A stretch of 64,000 bases of DNA from Candidatus Nitrosocosmicus oleophilus (GCF_000802205.1 NZ_CP012850.1:3126587-3190586), one strand, 5' to 3'. Shown: positions 9,242 to 19,104, counted from the stretch's first letter. Made by a program: numbers and translations. The notes: generated from the letters alone by a model not told the origin.

Positions 9242-10276
9242 ATGGATTATAAGTTGGTGAAGATGATACTTCAGAGTGATTGGAGAATGAAAAATTTGCT
9301 ATTCTTGAGCTTGCTATTTACATTTCTAATTGTTAGTAATGGAATGAATTACCAACTAATATTTTCCTTCGATATGGCTTATTCGTATGAAGGGTCAAAT
9401 GCTCTAACATATAACTATAATCAAATTATGTCTAGTAACAAGTTTTTACCTCTTGACAATTCTGCGTTCATCCCAGCTGGGGACTCGCCACCAAATAATA
9501 ATCTAACCCAGTTAGAAATGGGTGTATGGTTATATGTTCATTGTTATTATGATTTAGACTATGGTCTGGTAGACGAATTCCTATCAAGAAATATTAATAC
9601 CATTTATTTTTCTGTACAAAATGATGATGATTGTGAGGGTTGGGATGATCCTGCATTATTTCAAAAGTACGCTGATTTCATAGAATTTGCTCGTTCGGAG
9701 GGGATGAATGTCTATGCGGTTACGTTAGAAAAACCCTATTACATAAAACAAAATTATGACGAGCTTGAAGACAGTTTTGGTAATTTTATTAACAAAACTA
9801 AAGAAATTTTTGATACATATGTGATTGATGTCGAGCCTTATGATATAGAAGGAGGTGCAGAGCCTGATGCTGGACCCAATGTATATGTTCCTGAATATAT
9901 CGAAATGTCTAAAAATCTTCGAAGTATAGCTGATGATTATGGAGTAAAATATATTGATACAGTTCCAGATTGGTTTCACACTGATATAAAAAATACAGGG
10001 TTAAAAGAAGGGCTTGATGCCTTGTATGGAGATGGAGTCAATATTATGACTTACCATACTACAGCAGAAGAAGTCTTGAGTAAAATTAATGATATTAGAA
10101 CGGAAGTTATAAAACCATATGTAATTAGTATAAAAATAACCGAGGGTTTGGATGCTCCTACATTACAAGAGAATGAAATCTCTAAAACAATAAACTTGTT
10201 AAGGGCATTATCAATACCAATAGGATTGTTTGAAGCAGATGGGATACTTCAATTACCTATTTCCTTTTTTCAATAA
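9242..10276 (+). CDS. Secreted TIM-barrel glycoside hydrolase-like protein
   Basis: A 344-residue exported protein. The first 45 residues contain a signal sequence (MKNLLFLSLLFTFLIVSNG from the second in-frame ATG, at 9287, which may be the true start). Residues about 93-340 look like a beta/alpha barrel: repeated strands such as TIYFSVQ, MNVYAVTL, TYVIDVEP, VNIMTYHT and PYVISIKI alternate with helices. Acidic residues at strand ends (Asp196, Glu198) would fit a hydrolase active site. No exact family is recognised. Its place after the deacetylase suggests cleavage or remodelling of the same surface polymer, as in PgaB, where a deacetylase and a hydrolase domain occur together. Confidence 0.6.
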   Translation: MDYKLVKMILQSDWRMKNLLFLSLLFTFLIVSNGMNYQLIFSFDMAYSYEGSNALTYNYNQIMSSNKFLPLDNSAFIPAGDSPPNNNLTQLEMGVWLYVHCYYDLDYGLVDEFLSRNINTIYFSVQNDDDCEGWDDPALFQKYADFIEFARSEGMNVYAVTLEKPYYIKQNYDELEDSFGNFINKTKEIFDTYVIDVEPYDIEGGAEPDAGPNVYVPEYIEMSKNLRSIADDYGVKYIDTVPDWFHTDIKNTGLKEGLDALYGDGVNIMTYHTTAEEVLSKINDIRTEVIKPYVISIKITEGLDAPTLQENEISKTINLLRALSIPIGLFEADGILQLPISFFQ

Positions 10277-11007
10277 TTTAGAATAACATATTGAAAAGTA
10301 TCGCTTTCTAATGTTGTTATCTTGTTCCTTACATTACATGAGAAGTAAATTTATTATCATATTAGCAATTCAAGTTTTAGTAAATGTTCTAACTAGATCC
10401 TATTTGAAAATATGTTAGTTACTAATATAGAATATATCTAGCAATTCTTGTCCAGAATAATTGGTTCTATGTCACTTTTGTCATACTCCATTGCCTAGGC
10501 CATAACAAAGATCATCACATTTAGTAAAATGATGATTTGGCTAAGTGAAATTACAAATCGTCATGGTTTGAAAATTAACGATCAAAGTTATAAAGTTGCA
10601 CTTTGTAAAGATACCCTAAACCATCTGCCTGATTTCATCAAGATATAATAATTGATAGAATCCGCCCCTAAAAGACATGGATTCGAGTTCTCTCGCTGGC
10701 AACAAAAGACGGATCTCAGCCATAATCAATTCTATTTGAATAAATATAAATAATGCTGAGCAAAAGGTATCTTTTCATGTTCAAACAGATTAGACTAATT
10801 AAGACACTTTATATCGTCGAAGAAATTATCTATACTCGCAATTTAGGATTATTAATGTTTGTTATTGATGTAATTTGCAAAATTTTTTCATAATAGATCT
10901 TCTTTCCTGGCAGTCAGATTCATTATTATGGTATTTTGAGATTACAGTTTAAACAAGCCAAATGAAAGATGTAAAAAAAAGGAAAGTGTATAGGCTCGAA
11001 TTTTAGA
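10277..11007. other. No gene seen
   Basis: About 730 bases without a supported gene. A short GATTCGAGTT stretch near 10681 recalls a tRNA T-loop, but no acceptor or anticodon stem can be folded around it. Confidence 0.55.
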
Positions 11008-11718
11008 CTATTTTGAAAATAGATTGGAAAACTCATTAATCAAATTCCCAACATCCCCTCCTAATTGATTCAATAATTTACTTGAATTAGTATCGTTCTT
11101 AATTAGATTTTTAGCTTGGTTTACAAGTCCTAGGGAAGTATTTTTAGCTTGGTTCAAAGCACTTTTTAATTCATCAGGAGCTTGGTTTACAAGTCCTAGG
11201 GAAGTATTTTTAGCTTGGTTCAAAGCACTTTTTAATTCATCAGGAGCTTGGTTTACAAGTCCTAGGGAAGTATTTTTAGCTTGGTTCAAAGCACTTTTTA
11301 ATTCATCAGGAGCTTGGTTTACAAGTCCTAGGGAAGTATTTTTAGCTTGGTTTACAAGTCCTAGGGAAGTATTTTTAGCTTGGTTCAAAGCACTTTTTAA
11401 TTCATCAGGAGCTTGGTTTACAAGTCCTAGGGAAGTATTTTTAGCTTGGTTTACAAGTCCTAGGGAAGTATTTTTAGCTTGGTTTACAAGTCCTAGGGAA
11501 GTATTTTTAGCTTGGTTCAAAGCACTTTTTAATTCATCAGGAGCTTGGTTTACAAGTCCTAGGGAAGTATTTTTAGCTTGGTTAAAGGCCTCGTTGTTTA
11601 CATAATTGGTTCCTATATTTTGGGCATAGACTACAGGGGCCAAAGCCAACAAGGGCACTAAAATTCCCACCAAGAATAAGTTATTCAATGTTATTTTAAC
11701 AAAAAATCTCTGATTCAA
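11008..11718 (-). CDS. Secreted two-module tandem-repeat protein
   Basis: A 236-residue exported protein. After a signal peptide (residues 1-33, ending VVYAQ) residues 46-199 consist of 14 exact or near-exact 11-residue modules of two kinds, A = NQAKNTSLGLV and B = NQAPDELKSAL, in the order ABAAABAABABABA. A shorter C-terminal segment (about 200-236) ends the protein. Both modules begin NQA and have heptad-like hydrophobic spacing, so an elongated helical rod or solenoid is likely. N-x-S sites in each A module could be glycosylated. No family is recognised. The start is TTG. A surface or matrix role is inference. Confidence 0.75.
   Translation of the reverse strand: MNQRFFVKITLNNLFLVGILVPLLALAPVVYAQNIGTNYVNNEAFNQAKNTSLGLVNQAPDELKSALNQAKNTSLGLVNQAKNTSLGLVNQAKNTSLGLVNQAPDELKSALNQAKNTSLGLVNQAKNTSLGLVNQAPDELKSALNQAKNTSLGLVNQAPDELKSALNQAKNTSLGLVNQAPDELKSALNQAKNTSLGLVNQAKNLIKNDTNSSKLLNQLGGDVGNLINEFSNLFSK
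11122..11583 (-). repeat. 33-bp modular array, two unit types
   Basis: Fourteen contiguous 33-bp units encode the A and B modules of the secreted protein. Copies of the same type are essentially identical at the nucleotide level, including third codon positions, while A and B share only their first codons. This points to recent expansion or gene conversion by recombination or slippage. There are no spacers, so it is not a CRISPR array. Confidence 0.9.
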
Positions 11719-11844
11719 TTGTAATTATTATTCAACATACAAATCATTAAAGTTATTGATAACAAACAAATTCATAACATATTTTGAATAATCTTAACAT
11801 AGGAAAATTAAATGTTGATATATTAAGACCGACTATATAAGTTT

Positions 11845-12096
11845 GTGGAACTAGGGAATAACAATATTATTATTGATTCCGAAGAAGAATTCTTTAGAAA
11901 ATCCTATGCTTTGGAGCTTCAAAAGAAAAAGCAACAAATAAATGATTACCAAAGAGGATTTAATGAATTAGAAGAAGAAAGGCGACAAGTGAACCAACAA
12001 GCGATCAGAACCCCAGGTAGACGTGGGGAAGTAATTAAGAAAGAAGAAATTGAAAAAGAGTTCACCCGAAGATACAAAGAACAAAGTATTAATTGA
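11845..12096 (+). CDS. Small charged coiled-coil protein
   Basis: An 83-residue, highly charged protein without a signal peptide or membrane span. Residues about 12-50 (EEEFFRKSYALELQKKKQQ and on) and 66-80 are predicted by eye to form amphipathic helices or a coiled coil; a basic loop with PGRRGE lies between them. Function unknown. The start is GTG. It is divergent from the two-module repeat gene, about 125 nt away, so the two may share a promoter region. Confidence 0.55.
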   Translation: MELGNNNIIIDSEEEFFRKSYALELQKKKQQINDYQRGFNELEEERRQVNQQAIRTPGRRGEVIKKEEIEKEFTRRYKEQSIN

Positions 12097-12386
12097 ATAA
12101 ATCGTCATTTCTTTCTTTTATTAGTTTTTACAACAACAAAAGTGGAAAATTAATATAATAACAGCAAGAATTGCAAAATTAGTAATTTCATTAAAATCAT
12201 AGATTATAAAATATATATATACTAGTAACTTTTGCAAACCAATGGATTCTTTAAGTGAACCTCTAAAGTAGTTATGCAGCTATCTAGAGTAAAGGTACAA
12301 ACTGTATACTTAGAAATCGCGATTGGCATCTGCCATTTCCATTTTAATTACGCAAATATAAAATAATATAGGATCTATATGATAAC

Positions 12387-13607
12387 ATGATTTCACAAGA
12401 GGTCAGTAGACAATTATACAGTCATCTAAAAGACATTAGAAGTAGGGAATTAAGAGAGCTTATTGAGAAGCCAGTGTTAGTAAAGGAAGATGTCCCTGTA
12501 TCTAAAATCATCGGGATTATGACTAAAGAAAAATCCCACGAGGTATTTGTTCAATTATCAGATAAATCACTATTCTGTCTGAATACTAGAGACATTCTAG
12601 TTGCCAGGGAAATTAACACTATGAAATCTTCTACATTAGGGAAGAGAATTCCAAGTCTCACACAATCTGACTCTGTTGCAAATGCTGCAAGAATAATGAG
12701 TCTTCATAGATTGCGAGCGTTACCTATTCTTGATGAAAGCACTCATGAAATCGTAGGACAGGTGTCGTCAAAAAGAATACTACAATACATACTTGAAACC
12801 TTCGATAAGAAGAAAATAAACTTTGATAAACGAATTATCGCTTCTGACTTGATGACTCCCGAACTTATTACAATTGACCCAAAGGATAAAGTGGCTACCG
12901 CAAGGAACATAATGATAAAAGACATGATAGATCATCTTCCAATTGTAGAACAGATGCGCGAGGGAACAAATTTAGTGAAGGGTATTGTAACCTCCAGTGA
13001 TATCATGCACACACTGATCCCTTCAGAAAGGATTGCGAGGGATGCAATTGTGTCAGAACATGATAAACACAGGTTAGAACTTGAAGTAATTGGTATTGCA
13101 GACAGGAACATAGTAACGATTGGTCCGAATGAAGCTATTAATTCGGTAATTAATTTACTGCTAAGTTCCAATTCAACTTATGCATTAGTCAAATCCCTCG
13201 ATACAGTGCTAGGCATAATTACTTTCAGAGATATTATTTCATTATTAGGCGAACAGGTTGAGAACGAAATTCCATCATACATTATAGGCTTGCCTGAGGA
13301 CCCATACGAGTCAGAGTTAGTAAAATCAAAATTTATTAATATAATAAAATTAATGCACAAAATATCTCCTGAGATCATAGAATCTAGATGTAAGATTAAG
13401 ATTAAGGATATAACAGGGGAACGAAAGAGATATGAGATATCTGCAAACATTATATATCCTCATAGAAGATATACATATACTTCTACAAATGAATATGATA
13501 TTGCTAAGATTTTTGATGAAATGAGCGACAGCTTTAAGAACCAGATTTCTCGACAAAAATCAGGAGATAAGCATAAAGAATCAGTAAGATACTCGCCAAG
13601 GGAATAA
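12387..13607 (+). CDS. Four-CBS-domain protein with extra C-terminal domain
   Basis: A 406-residue soluble protein with two Bateman modules. Four CBS units run through about residues 24-300; typical signatures are SVANAARIMSLHRLRALPIL, DLMTPELITIDPKDKVATA, LVKGIVTSSDIM and VLGIITFRDIISLL. CBS pairs bind adenine nucleotides and act as energy sensors. The last 100 residues (YEISANIIYP, a Tyr/Thr-rich strand, DEMSDSFKNQ) suggest an alpha/beta fold that reminds me of ribosome hibernation factors; some archaeal CBS proteins have been linked to ribosome silencing, so that role is possible but unproven. It stands alone, with an ATG start. Confidence 0.8.
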   Translation: MISQEVSRQLYSHLKDIRSRELRELIEKPVLVKEDVPVSKIIGIMTKEKSHEVFVQLSDKSLFCLNTRDILVAREINTMKSSTLGKRIPSLTQSDSVANAARIMSLHRLRALPILDESTHEIVGQVSSKRILQYILETFDKKKINFDKRIIASDLMTPELITIDPKDKVATARNIMIKDMIDHLPIVEQMREGTNLVKGIVTSSDIMHTLIPSERIARDAIVSEHDKHRLELEVIGIADRNIVTIGPNEAINSVINLLLSSNSTYALVKSLDTVLGIITFRDIISLLGEQVENEIPSYIIGLPEDPYESELVKSKFINIIKLMHKISPEIIESRCKIKIKDITGERKRYEISANIIYPHRRYTYTSTNEYDIAKIFDEMSDSFKNQISRQKSGDKHKESVRYSPRE

Positions 13608-13969
13608 AGACAATATTATTTATAAAATGGGATACTTATCCTGTGAGAATAAAGGATAAAAGATTATATCTTAAATAAAAATATTCCCTTCTCTCCCTCA
13701 ATCGAATTTTGTAAATTCTACCACCTTGATCACGTAAAATGGGAACTGCTTTCACTTTTTAGATATATGAAGCTAATTGTTCCGTCTAAACCAATCTTAA
13801 TAGAAAATGATACAAGGCAATGCCTACGAACCATCACCCCTTATGAATCATTATGGACTAGAGATCAGAATAAGTCAAATGCCAATAAAAGACACTAAAA
13901 GTAGCAACTACAAATCAGCAAAAACTGTTGAGAATGATCATGAAAGAGTAACTACTCTGCAAATCGTAT
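13608..13969. other. No gene called
   Basis: The region downstream of the CBS gene. An open frame at 13807-13992 overlaps the end of the thioredoxin gene on the other strand and has no family features; it is not called. Confidence 0.55.
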
Positions 13970-14398
13970 CTAAAAATAACGAGATATTGTAGAAATCAGT
14001 TGCTGCTTTGGCACTGCGCCCATAAGTCCATCTATTGCTTCTCCGTTCTTGAATATGATCAAAGTAGGAATACTTTGAATCCCGAAAATGTTTGCTACTG
14101 TAGGATTTTCATCAACATTTAGTTTACCAAACACTGCTTTTCCTCTTAATTCGATGGCCAATTGGTCAATTAAAGGAGATACCAATTTACAAGGGCCACA
14201 CCAAGGAGCCCAGAAATCAACTACTAAGAGTGGATATTTTCTACTAGTTTCATCAAAATTATAATCAGTTAACGTAATTGGGCCACTGATATCATTATTA
14301 TGATTACTGGTTGTTGTAAGATTATTGTCAATTTGTTCTTTATACTTTTTCAATTTTTTTTCCATTATCTTGGCAAGATCCTCGTCCCAATTTTTCAT
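13970..14398 (-). CDS. trxA: Thioredoxin
   Basis: A 142-residue thioredoxin. The active site WCGPC is at residues 66-70, with the preceding VVDFWAP strand and the cis-proline loop SIPT (Pro111). It reduces protein disulfides in the cytosol. Compared with the usual 105-110 residues it has an N-terminal extension of about 40 residues (MKNWDEDLAKIMEKKLKKYK and an Asn/Thr-rich linker) that is helical and charged; similar extensions occur in thaumarchaeal thioredoxins. No signal peptide. A partner reductase is not nearby. Confidence 0.93.
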   Translation of the reverse strand: MKNWDEDLAKIMEKKLKKYKEQIDNNLTTTSNHNNDISGPITLTDYNFDETSRKYPLLVVDFWAPWCGPCKLVSPLIDQLAIELRGKAVFGKLNVDENPTVANIFGIQSIPTLIIFKNGEAIDGLMGAVPKQQLISTISRYF

Positions 14399-14639
14399 AA
14401 TTTAGTATATCTTGTGAGAGTCACAATAATAAAGGTTCATTAAATACTAGGATTTTGTATTCGTTCATCTACCTGTGTTGACTTGGTTATTCTCATTTCA
14501 GATTTTATCCCTTTGAATCAGCTAATTTTGGTCAAAAGAAATGCAAAAGGTAATTTCATTTTAACATCAACGAATTCATCTAAGCCGGTACAAAATATTA
14601 CCTTTTGAAATCCACTAATGCACATGATCTTATATAGTG

Positions 14640-15815
14640 CTAAAGGAGGTTAATTGTTGATTCTATTGGAAAGTGATCGCTATACCCAGTTAGAATTGTT
14701 CTTCCCGGAGACAACTCTTCAAGATCTCCGTTTGGCTTAATTCGCTGATATTCAAATCTCATAGGACTTTGCCCATATGAGGGGTGAATTTTGTTTCGAT
14801 CTCGGGTATCGAAAAATTCATAAGAGAGATTTCGATCTAACTGAATTTTTTTGTTTATATGAATTTTATTTAAATCTATTTTCAGATCTTGTTCACCATT
14901 CAGTAATCCACGAGAGACAATGAATTGATCAAATAAATCGTATCCACCATCATAGAAAATAGTCCCATCTGGTATGAGTGACCACATGCAATTAAAAAGA
15001 TATCCTTGATAAAATAGATAATTGTGTTTATCAGTTTGTTTATTCGAGGGCCATCTTTTTTGGATCGGGTGTTCGAATATTTCATCCCAATTCATTAACT
15101 TCCGTTTATCAGGTGTAGCACGTAAATAGCTCAAAATACTTCTATCATACGGATTGTCATTAAAATCACCCATAAGTAAAATATTCTTATTCCATCTATC
15201 ATTCAACAGTGAGAGTGATTTTTCATCATATTTCAAATCCCAAGGAAGATCCTGCAATTCATTCTGGTTTATTTTCAAGATGTCCTCAACAGCACGTGCA
15301 CAATTTTCGGCAACTGCAATTCTAAGAGGTTCAGTTTCGAATCGTCCCCCAGACCGTGAAGGCCAATGATTAACAATTAAATTTAGTTCTGCATTATTTG
15401 ATAATACAGTTAAATTAACAACCAAAACATCTCTTGTTGGATATCTTAGTTGTGTGCTGTAACCCTTAACGGTATTAAGTCTAAATAGTTTTTTTGAGTA
15501 TAACAAGCATGTGTCAATTCCTCGAATATCTGGGCTATTAAGATATTGTGCAATTGAATATTCTTTTTCAGCTCGTAGTTTATCTATTAAATTAAGGGCT
15601 AATTTTTCACTCTCAATTTCACAAAGACCGATTATATCTGGTCCCTGATTATCATGCAGAGAATTTATTACATGAGCCAGATTTTCAATTTTCTTGCTCT
15701 TTACTACATTATTCCATCCCCTGTCGGGAGTAAATTCAATAGTAGATCCTATTGATGTGGGAAGAGTATCAAATAAGTTGTTAACATTCCAAAAACTCAC
15801 GTAAAATTCATTCAT
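14640..15815 (-). CDS. Endonuclease/exonuclease/phosphatase family protein
   Basis: A 391-residue enzyme of the EEP superfamily (DNase I / AP endonuclease / phosphodiesterase fold). The order of motifs is canonical: FWNVNNLFDT near residue 8, DIIGLCEIES near 60 (metal-binding Glu), NLIVNHWPSR near 143 (His), GDFNDNP near 215 (Asp/Asn) and YSDHFPI close to the C-terminus (Asp/His pair). Substrates in the family range from DNA to phosphoesters and lipids, so the exact role is open. No signal peptide is seen, so it is probably cytosolic. ATG start; single gene. Confidence 0.85.
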   Translation of the reverse strand: MNEFYVSFWNVNNLFDTLPTSIGSTIEFTPDRGWNNVVKSKKIENLAHVINSLHDNQGPDIIGLCEIESEKLALNLIDKLRAEKEYSIAQYLNSPDIRGIDTCLLYSKKLFRLNTVKGYSTQLRYPTRDVLVVNLTVLSNNAELNLIVNHWPSRSGGRFETEPLRIAVAENCARAVEDILKINQNELQDLPWDLKYDEKSLSLLNDRWNKNILLMGDFNDNPYDRSILSYLRATPDKRKLMNWDEIFEHPIQKRWPSNKQTDKHNYLFYQGYLFNCMWSLIPDGTIFYDGGYDLFDQFIVSRGLLNGEQDLKIDLNKIHINKKIQLDRNLSYEFFDTRDRNKIHPSYGQSPMRFEYQRIKPNGDLEELSPGRTILTGYSDHFPIESTINLL

Positions 15816-16226
15816 ATTAGGCAGATTAAATCATAGGGGTTAATAGTTTTTTCATTTTTATGGATTAACCAACCTTAGTATAGTGATCTCTTTTTTAGAA
15901 AAGCAATAATCAAATTACGCTGACTCCTTAAAATAATGGAAGGTAAAAACACATTACTGTTTTTCCACTTGAAGTAAATTTACATACCAACTTTATCGTA
16001 GTAAAACAAAATGTTAGTAACAAGGATGATTAACTGTGCTTGAATCTAAAGAGAGTAATCGCTTTTTGAAAGATATCTTAAAATTTAATTTAACAAGAAC
16101 AATAAAGTCTTTCGACCTGTATTTCTAATTTAAAGGTCTAAATTATCCAAAAAGTAGAAAAACCAGGGACTAAAATAGAGGATCGCTGAATAGCAAATTC
16201 TCAATTAAATCGTGAAAGATTTATCC
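15816..16226. other. No gene seen
   Basis: About 410 bases of AT-rich intergenic DNA upstream of the EEP gene. Nothing supportable is seen. Confidence 0.6.
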
Positions 16227-17846
16227 CTAGGCAGGCTCTGCATGGACAATTACTCGCGCAGCATTCGTATTCTCCAGTAGAAGATTTTGAACCTGAGTAG
16301 AAATATCATGGGCTTTTTCCACCGATAGACTATCGTCAGGATTAGAAGAAGAGGAAGGGATTGAATCAGATGATCTGTCTTGAGATTTAATTGACAGAGG
16401 ATTTATTTTAATGGTCAAAGTAATATGAAGTTCATTTTTTACATAAACAAGGGAAATTTCATCACAATCAGAAACCCCTTCTATAGAGAGCGCCATTTTC
16501 TTTATTCGTTCCAAGAAAGTCTGATCAGCCATCTCTTCACGTCCAACAGATGATTCTATATCCAAATCTGTTTCAATATGAGTAGTGATCCGCTTAATAT
16601 TTTGAACCTCTTCCTTTATTTTCTTTTCAAAATCATCAACAACTCCATGGGCTATCTTGAAACTTAATTTATCATCCATCTGAACATCAAGATAAAGATG
16701 CAAAAGCTGCAAAGAATTTTCGCCAGTTTCATTGTTCTTGGATCTATCACTCGTTTCATTTACTACAATATTTGAAAGGTAAATTGAATGAACATTTTTT
16801 ATCGAGGGAAAATCTTCGGAAATAAGTCTTATTTTATCTTTTATAGTTTCTGTTAGGTAATCTTCTACCGCATCTACATGTACAACAACATCAGAATTTG
16901 GTAGTATTTCATTCTTAATCTTGTACTCTACACTAGTAGCTATTCTATGTGCCTTATCGTGGGTGAATATTCTTGGAACTTCAATGTGTAAATCTACAAA
17001 AGTATCTTTTCCCACTTTTCTTACCCTGATGCTATGAGCCTTTTTTATTCCTTCAAAACCCGTTATAGATTCATGTATTTGTCCCTGAATACCTTTTGGT
17101 GCCTTATCCAATAACACGTCTAGAGTTCGCCTGCCAAGTCCTAAAGAGGTATATACGATAAGACCGGCAACCGTGATTGCAGAATAGGCATCAGCATTAG
17201 GAATACCAAGAAAATATACAATTGCTAGTCCAACAAGTACTACAAAAGAAGTAAGCATATCAACTCGGAAGTGTAATGCATCTGCCTCGATAGCCTGACT
17301 ACCATATTTACCAGCAACCTTGTATAGAGCCCTAGATCGGCCATAATCAACCACTATTGATACGATCAAGATTCCAAAAGAAAAAACAGTAATTTCAGGT
17401 ACTACTTGTTTGAAGAAGATCCGTTCCAACCCTTCGTAAAAGATCCAGCCCGCTACGATGAAAAGAAGCAAAACAGCTCCTAAACTTGTAAGACTTTCAA
17501 ATTTTGCATATCCATAATTATGTTCAGGATCAGGTGGTTTCCTTGATATTCTAATTGCATATAATGTCATCAAGGCAGCTAAAACATCCAAACCAGAATG
17601 CATTCCTTCAGAAAGCAGTCCAAGACTATTGGTATAAATTGCAATGATGAACTTCGAAACGGTAAGTGAGGCCGAAGCGATAATAGATGTTATAGCAATT
17701 TGAATTTTTTCGTTATATGCTAATTGGTTGAGTAACGCTTGATCTATGGTTTCAGATGATTTTTTTTCAGGTACATTATTAATCTTAAACCTTTTGAATT
17801 TATCAAAGAATGAATCCTCACTATCTCTCTCCTTGCTATCTACCAC
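16227..17846 (-). CDS. CDF-family metal cation transporter with extended C-terminus
   Basis: A 539-residue cation diffusion facilitator that exports divalent metals (Zn, Fe, Mn or Co) using the proton gradient. The transmembrane domain (about residues 45-235) carries both metal-site motifs, HSGLD at 83-87 in span 2 and HFRVD at 192-196 in span 5. The family normally has one cytosolic ferredoxin-like C-terminal domain; here the 300-residue tail seems to contain three such modules in tandem, each with a 'helix, HSI/EISL strand, AH' pattern (around 265-325, 340-430 and 450-539). Substrate specificity cannot be read from the sequence. ATG start. Confidence 0.88.
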   Translation of the reverse strand: MVDSKERDSEDSFFDKFKRFKINNVPEKKSSETIDQALLNQLAYNEKIQIAITSIIASASLTVSKFIIAIYTNSLGLLSEGMHSGLDVLAALMTLYAIRISRKPPDPEHNYGYAKFESLTSLGAVLLLFIVAGWIFYEGLERIFFKQVVPEITVFSFGILIVSIVVDYGRSRALYKVAGKYGSQAIEADALHFRVDMLTSFVVLVGLAIVYFLGIPNADAYSAITVAGLIVYTSLGLGRRTLDVLLDKAPKGIQGQIHESITGFEGIKKAHSIRVRKVGKDTFVDLHIEVPRIFTHDKAHRIATSVEYKIKNEILPNSDVVVHVDAVEDYLTETIKDKIRLISEDFPSIKNVHSIYLSNIVVNETSDRSKNNETGENSLQLLHLYLDVQMDDKLSFKIAHGVVDDFEKKIKEEVQNIKRITTHIETDLDIESSVGREEMADQTFLERIKKMALSIEGVSDCDEISLVYVKNELHITLTIKINPLSIKSQDRSSDSIPSSSSNPDDSLSVEKAHDISTQVQNLLLENTNAARVIVHAEPA

Positions 17847-18114
17847 AAATACAAATGAATAAAATATTGAGGTATATAATGGATATGAAAAATTTGTTTT
17901 ACCTAAAAATTACGAATGCGTTTTAATAAAATTTAGACCTAAAGAAAATAGATATATGATGATCGATGAAAATATTGACAAAAAAGTGTACAGCAATTCT
18001 TGGTTCAGTTCTTTATATAATTGGAGTCAGGTCATCCACAACATTACCATGACACAAAGAAGGAAGTAATTTGAAATAAGCTATCTTTTTTTTGAATCCA
18101 AGTATGGCTTTTTG

Positions 18115-19104
18115 TTAGAGACTATCATTTACTTTGTTAACCAATGTCAGTGGAAGTTGTCCTCGCAATACTCTTTCAATATTGATAAATATGATATCTG
18201 TTATAGAATCAATTGCCTCATGGGTCCATCCAGCTATATGCGGTGTCAAGAGAAAATTATCTAGCTTTAGCAATTCATCCTTTGAGTCTACTGGTTCCTT
18301 CCAAAATACATCAAATGCGGCTCCGGCAATATTCCCTTCCTTTAAAGATTTTAGCAACGCATCTTTGTTTACCACTTGAGCTCTGGCCGCATTAATTAGA
18401 TAAGCAGATTGTTTCATCAATTTCAATTCGTCACTTCCTATCATGTTTTCAGTTTCCCTATTTAATGGAACATGGATAGATGTTATGTCTGCTCGCTGAA
18501 TGACTTCAGTGAGCTTGTCTACACCGTACAAATTATCTACAAAATATTTCTTATCTCCACCCTCAGTCTTTGTGAAAGGATGTTTCGTTACAGCAATAAC
18601 TTTCATCCCGAAAGCTTTGGCCCGTTTAGCTACTTCTATTCCTGTAACCCCCAGTCCAATTATTAATAATGTCTTTCCTAGTAATTCTGATCCCATTCTA
18701 TCTTGTTGTCTTCTAACAAACGAACTAGTATTTGCTTGAGAGTTGAACAAGTTTATTTTTATATTCTTAACCAAATAAAGCATTAACAAGAAGGTATGTT
18801 CTGCAACAGAAATTGCATTAGCCATAGGAACATTTGCTACGTAAATACCCTTCCTAGAGCAATAGTCAATGTCGATACCGTCCACTCCGATACCAGATTG
18901 TTGAACTAATTTAAGTTGGGGACAGGAATCAATGAATGACTTGTCTATTTTATCAAAACTGTTAATCAGTATATCAGAATCTTGAATTTGCGGTATAATT
19001 GATTCATCATAATCAATAAATTCTATACGTATGTTGGACTTTTCTGCCTTTCTTGCTATTTGCTGTTTAAACTCCAGATTTTGGATCATTGCTTTAATTT
19101 TCAA
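18115..19104 (-). CDS. D-2-hydroxyacid dehydrogenase, NAD-binding
   Basis: A 329-residue oxidoreductase of the SerA/glyoxylate reductase family. The Rossmann motif GLGVTG is at 150-155, and the catalytic triad is in place as Arg241 (NAARAQ), Glu270 (FWKEP) and His289 (TPHIAGW). The length matches short-form enzymes without an ACT domain. Substrate could be phosphoglycerate, hydroxypyruvate, glyoxylate or another 2-oxoacid; nothing nearby decides. It is a single gene with an ATG start, about 110 nt from the secreted protein gene upstream. Confidence 0.88.
   Translation of the reverse strand: MKIKAMIQNLEFKQQIARKAEKSNIRIEFIDYDESIIPQIQDSDILINSFDKIDKSFIDSCPQLKLVQQSGIGVDGIDIDYCSRKGIYVANVPMANAISVAEHTFLLMLYLVKNIKINLFNSQANTSSFVRRQQDRMGSELLGKTLLIIGLGVTGIEVAKRAKAFGMKVIAVTKHPFTKTEGGDKKYFVDNLYGVDKLTEVIQRADITSIHVPLNRETENMIGSDELKLMKQSAYLINAARAQVVNKDALLKSLKEGNIAGAAFDVFWKEPVDSKDELLKLDNFLLTPHIAGWTHEAIDSITDIIFINIERVLRGQLPLTLVNKVNDSL

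Noticed and set aside
10660-10760. tRNA-like GATTCGAGTT segment
   Set aside because: No acceptor stem, D-arm or anticodon stem can be formed around it.
11122-11583. CRISPR-like array
   Set aside because: The units are contiguous 33-bp coding modules without spacers and keep one reading frame with a signal peptide.
13807-13992. 61-codon plus-strand open frame
   Set aside because: It overlaps the thioredoxin gene end and shows no conserved feature.
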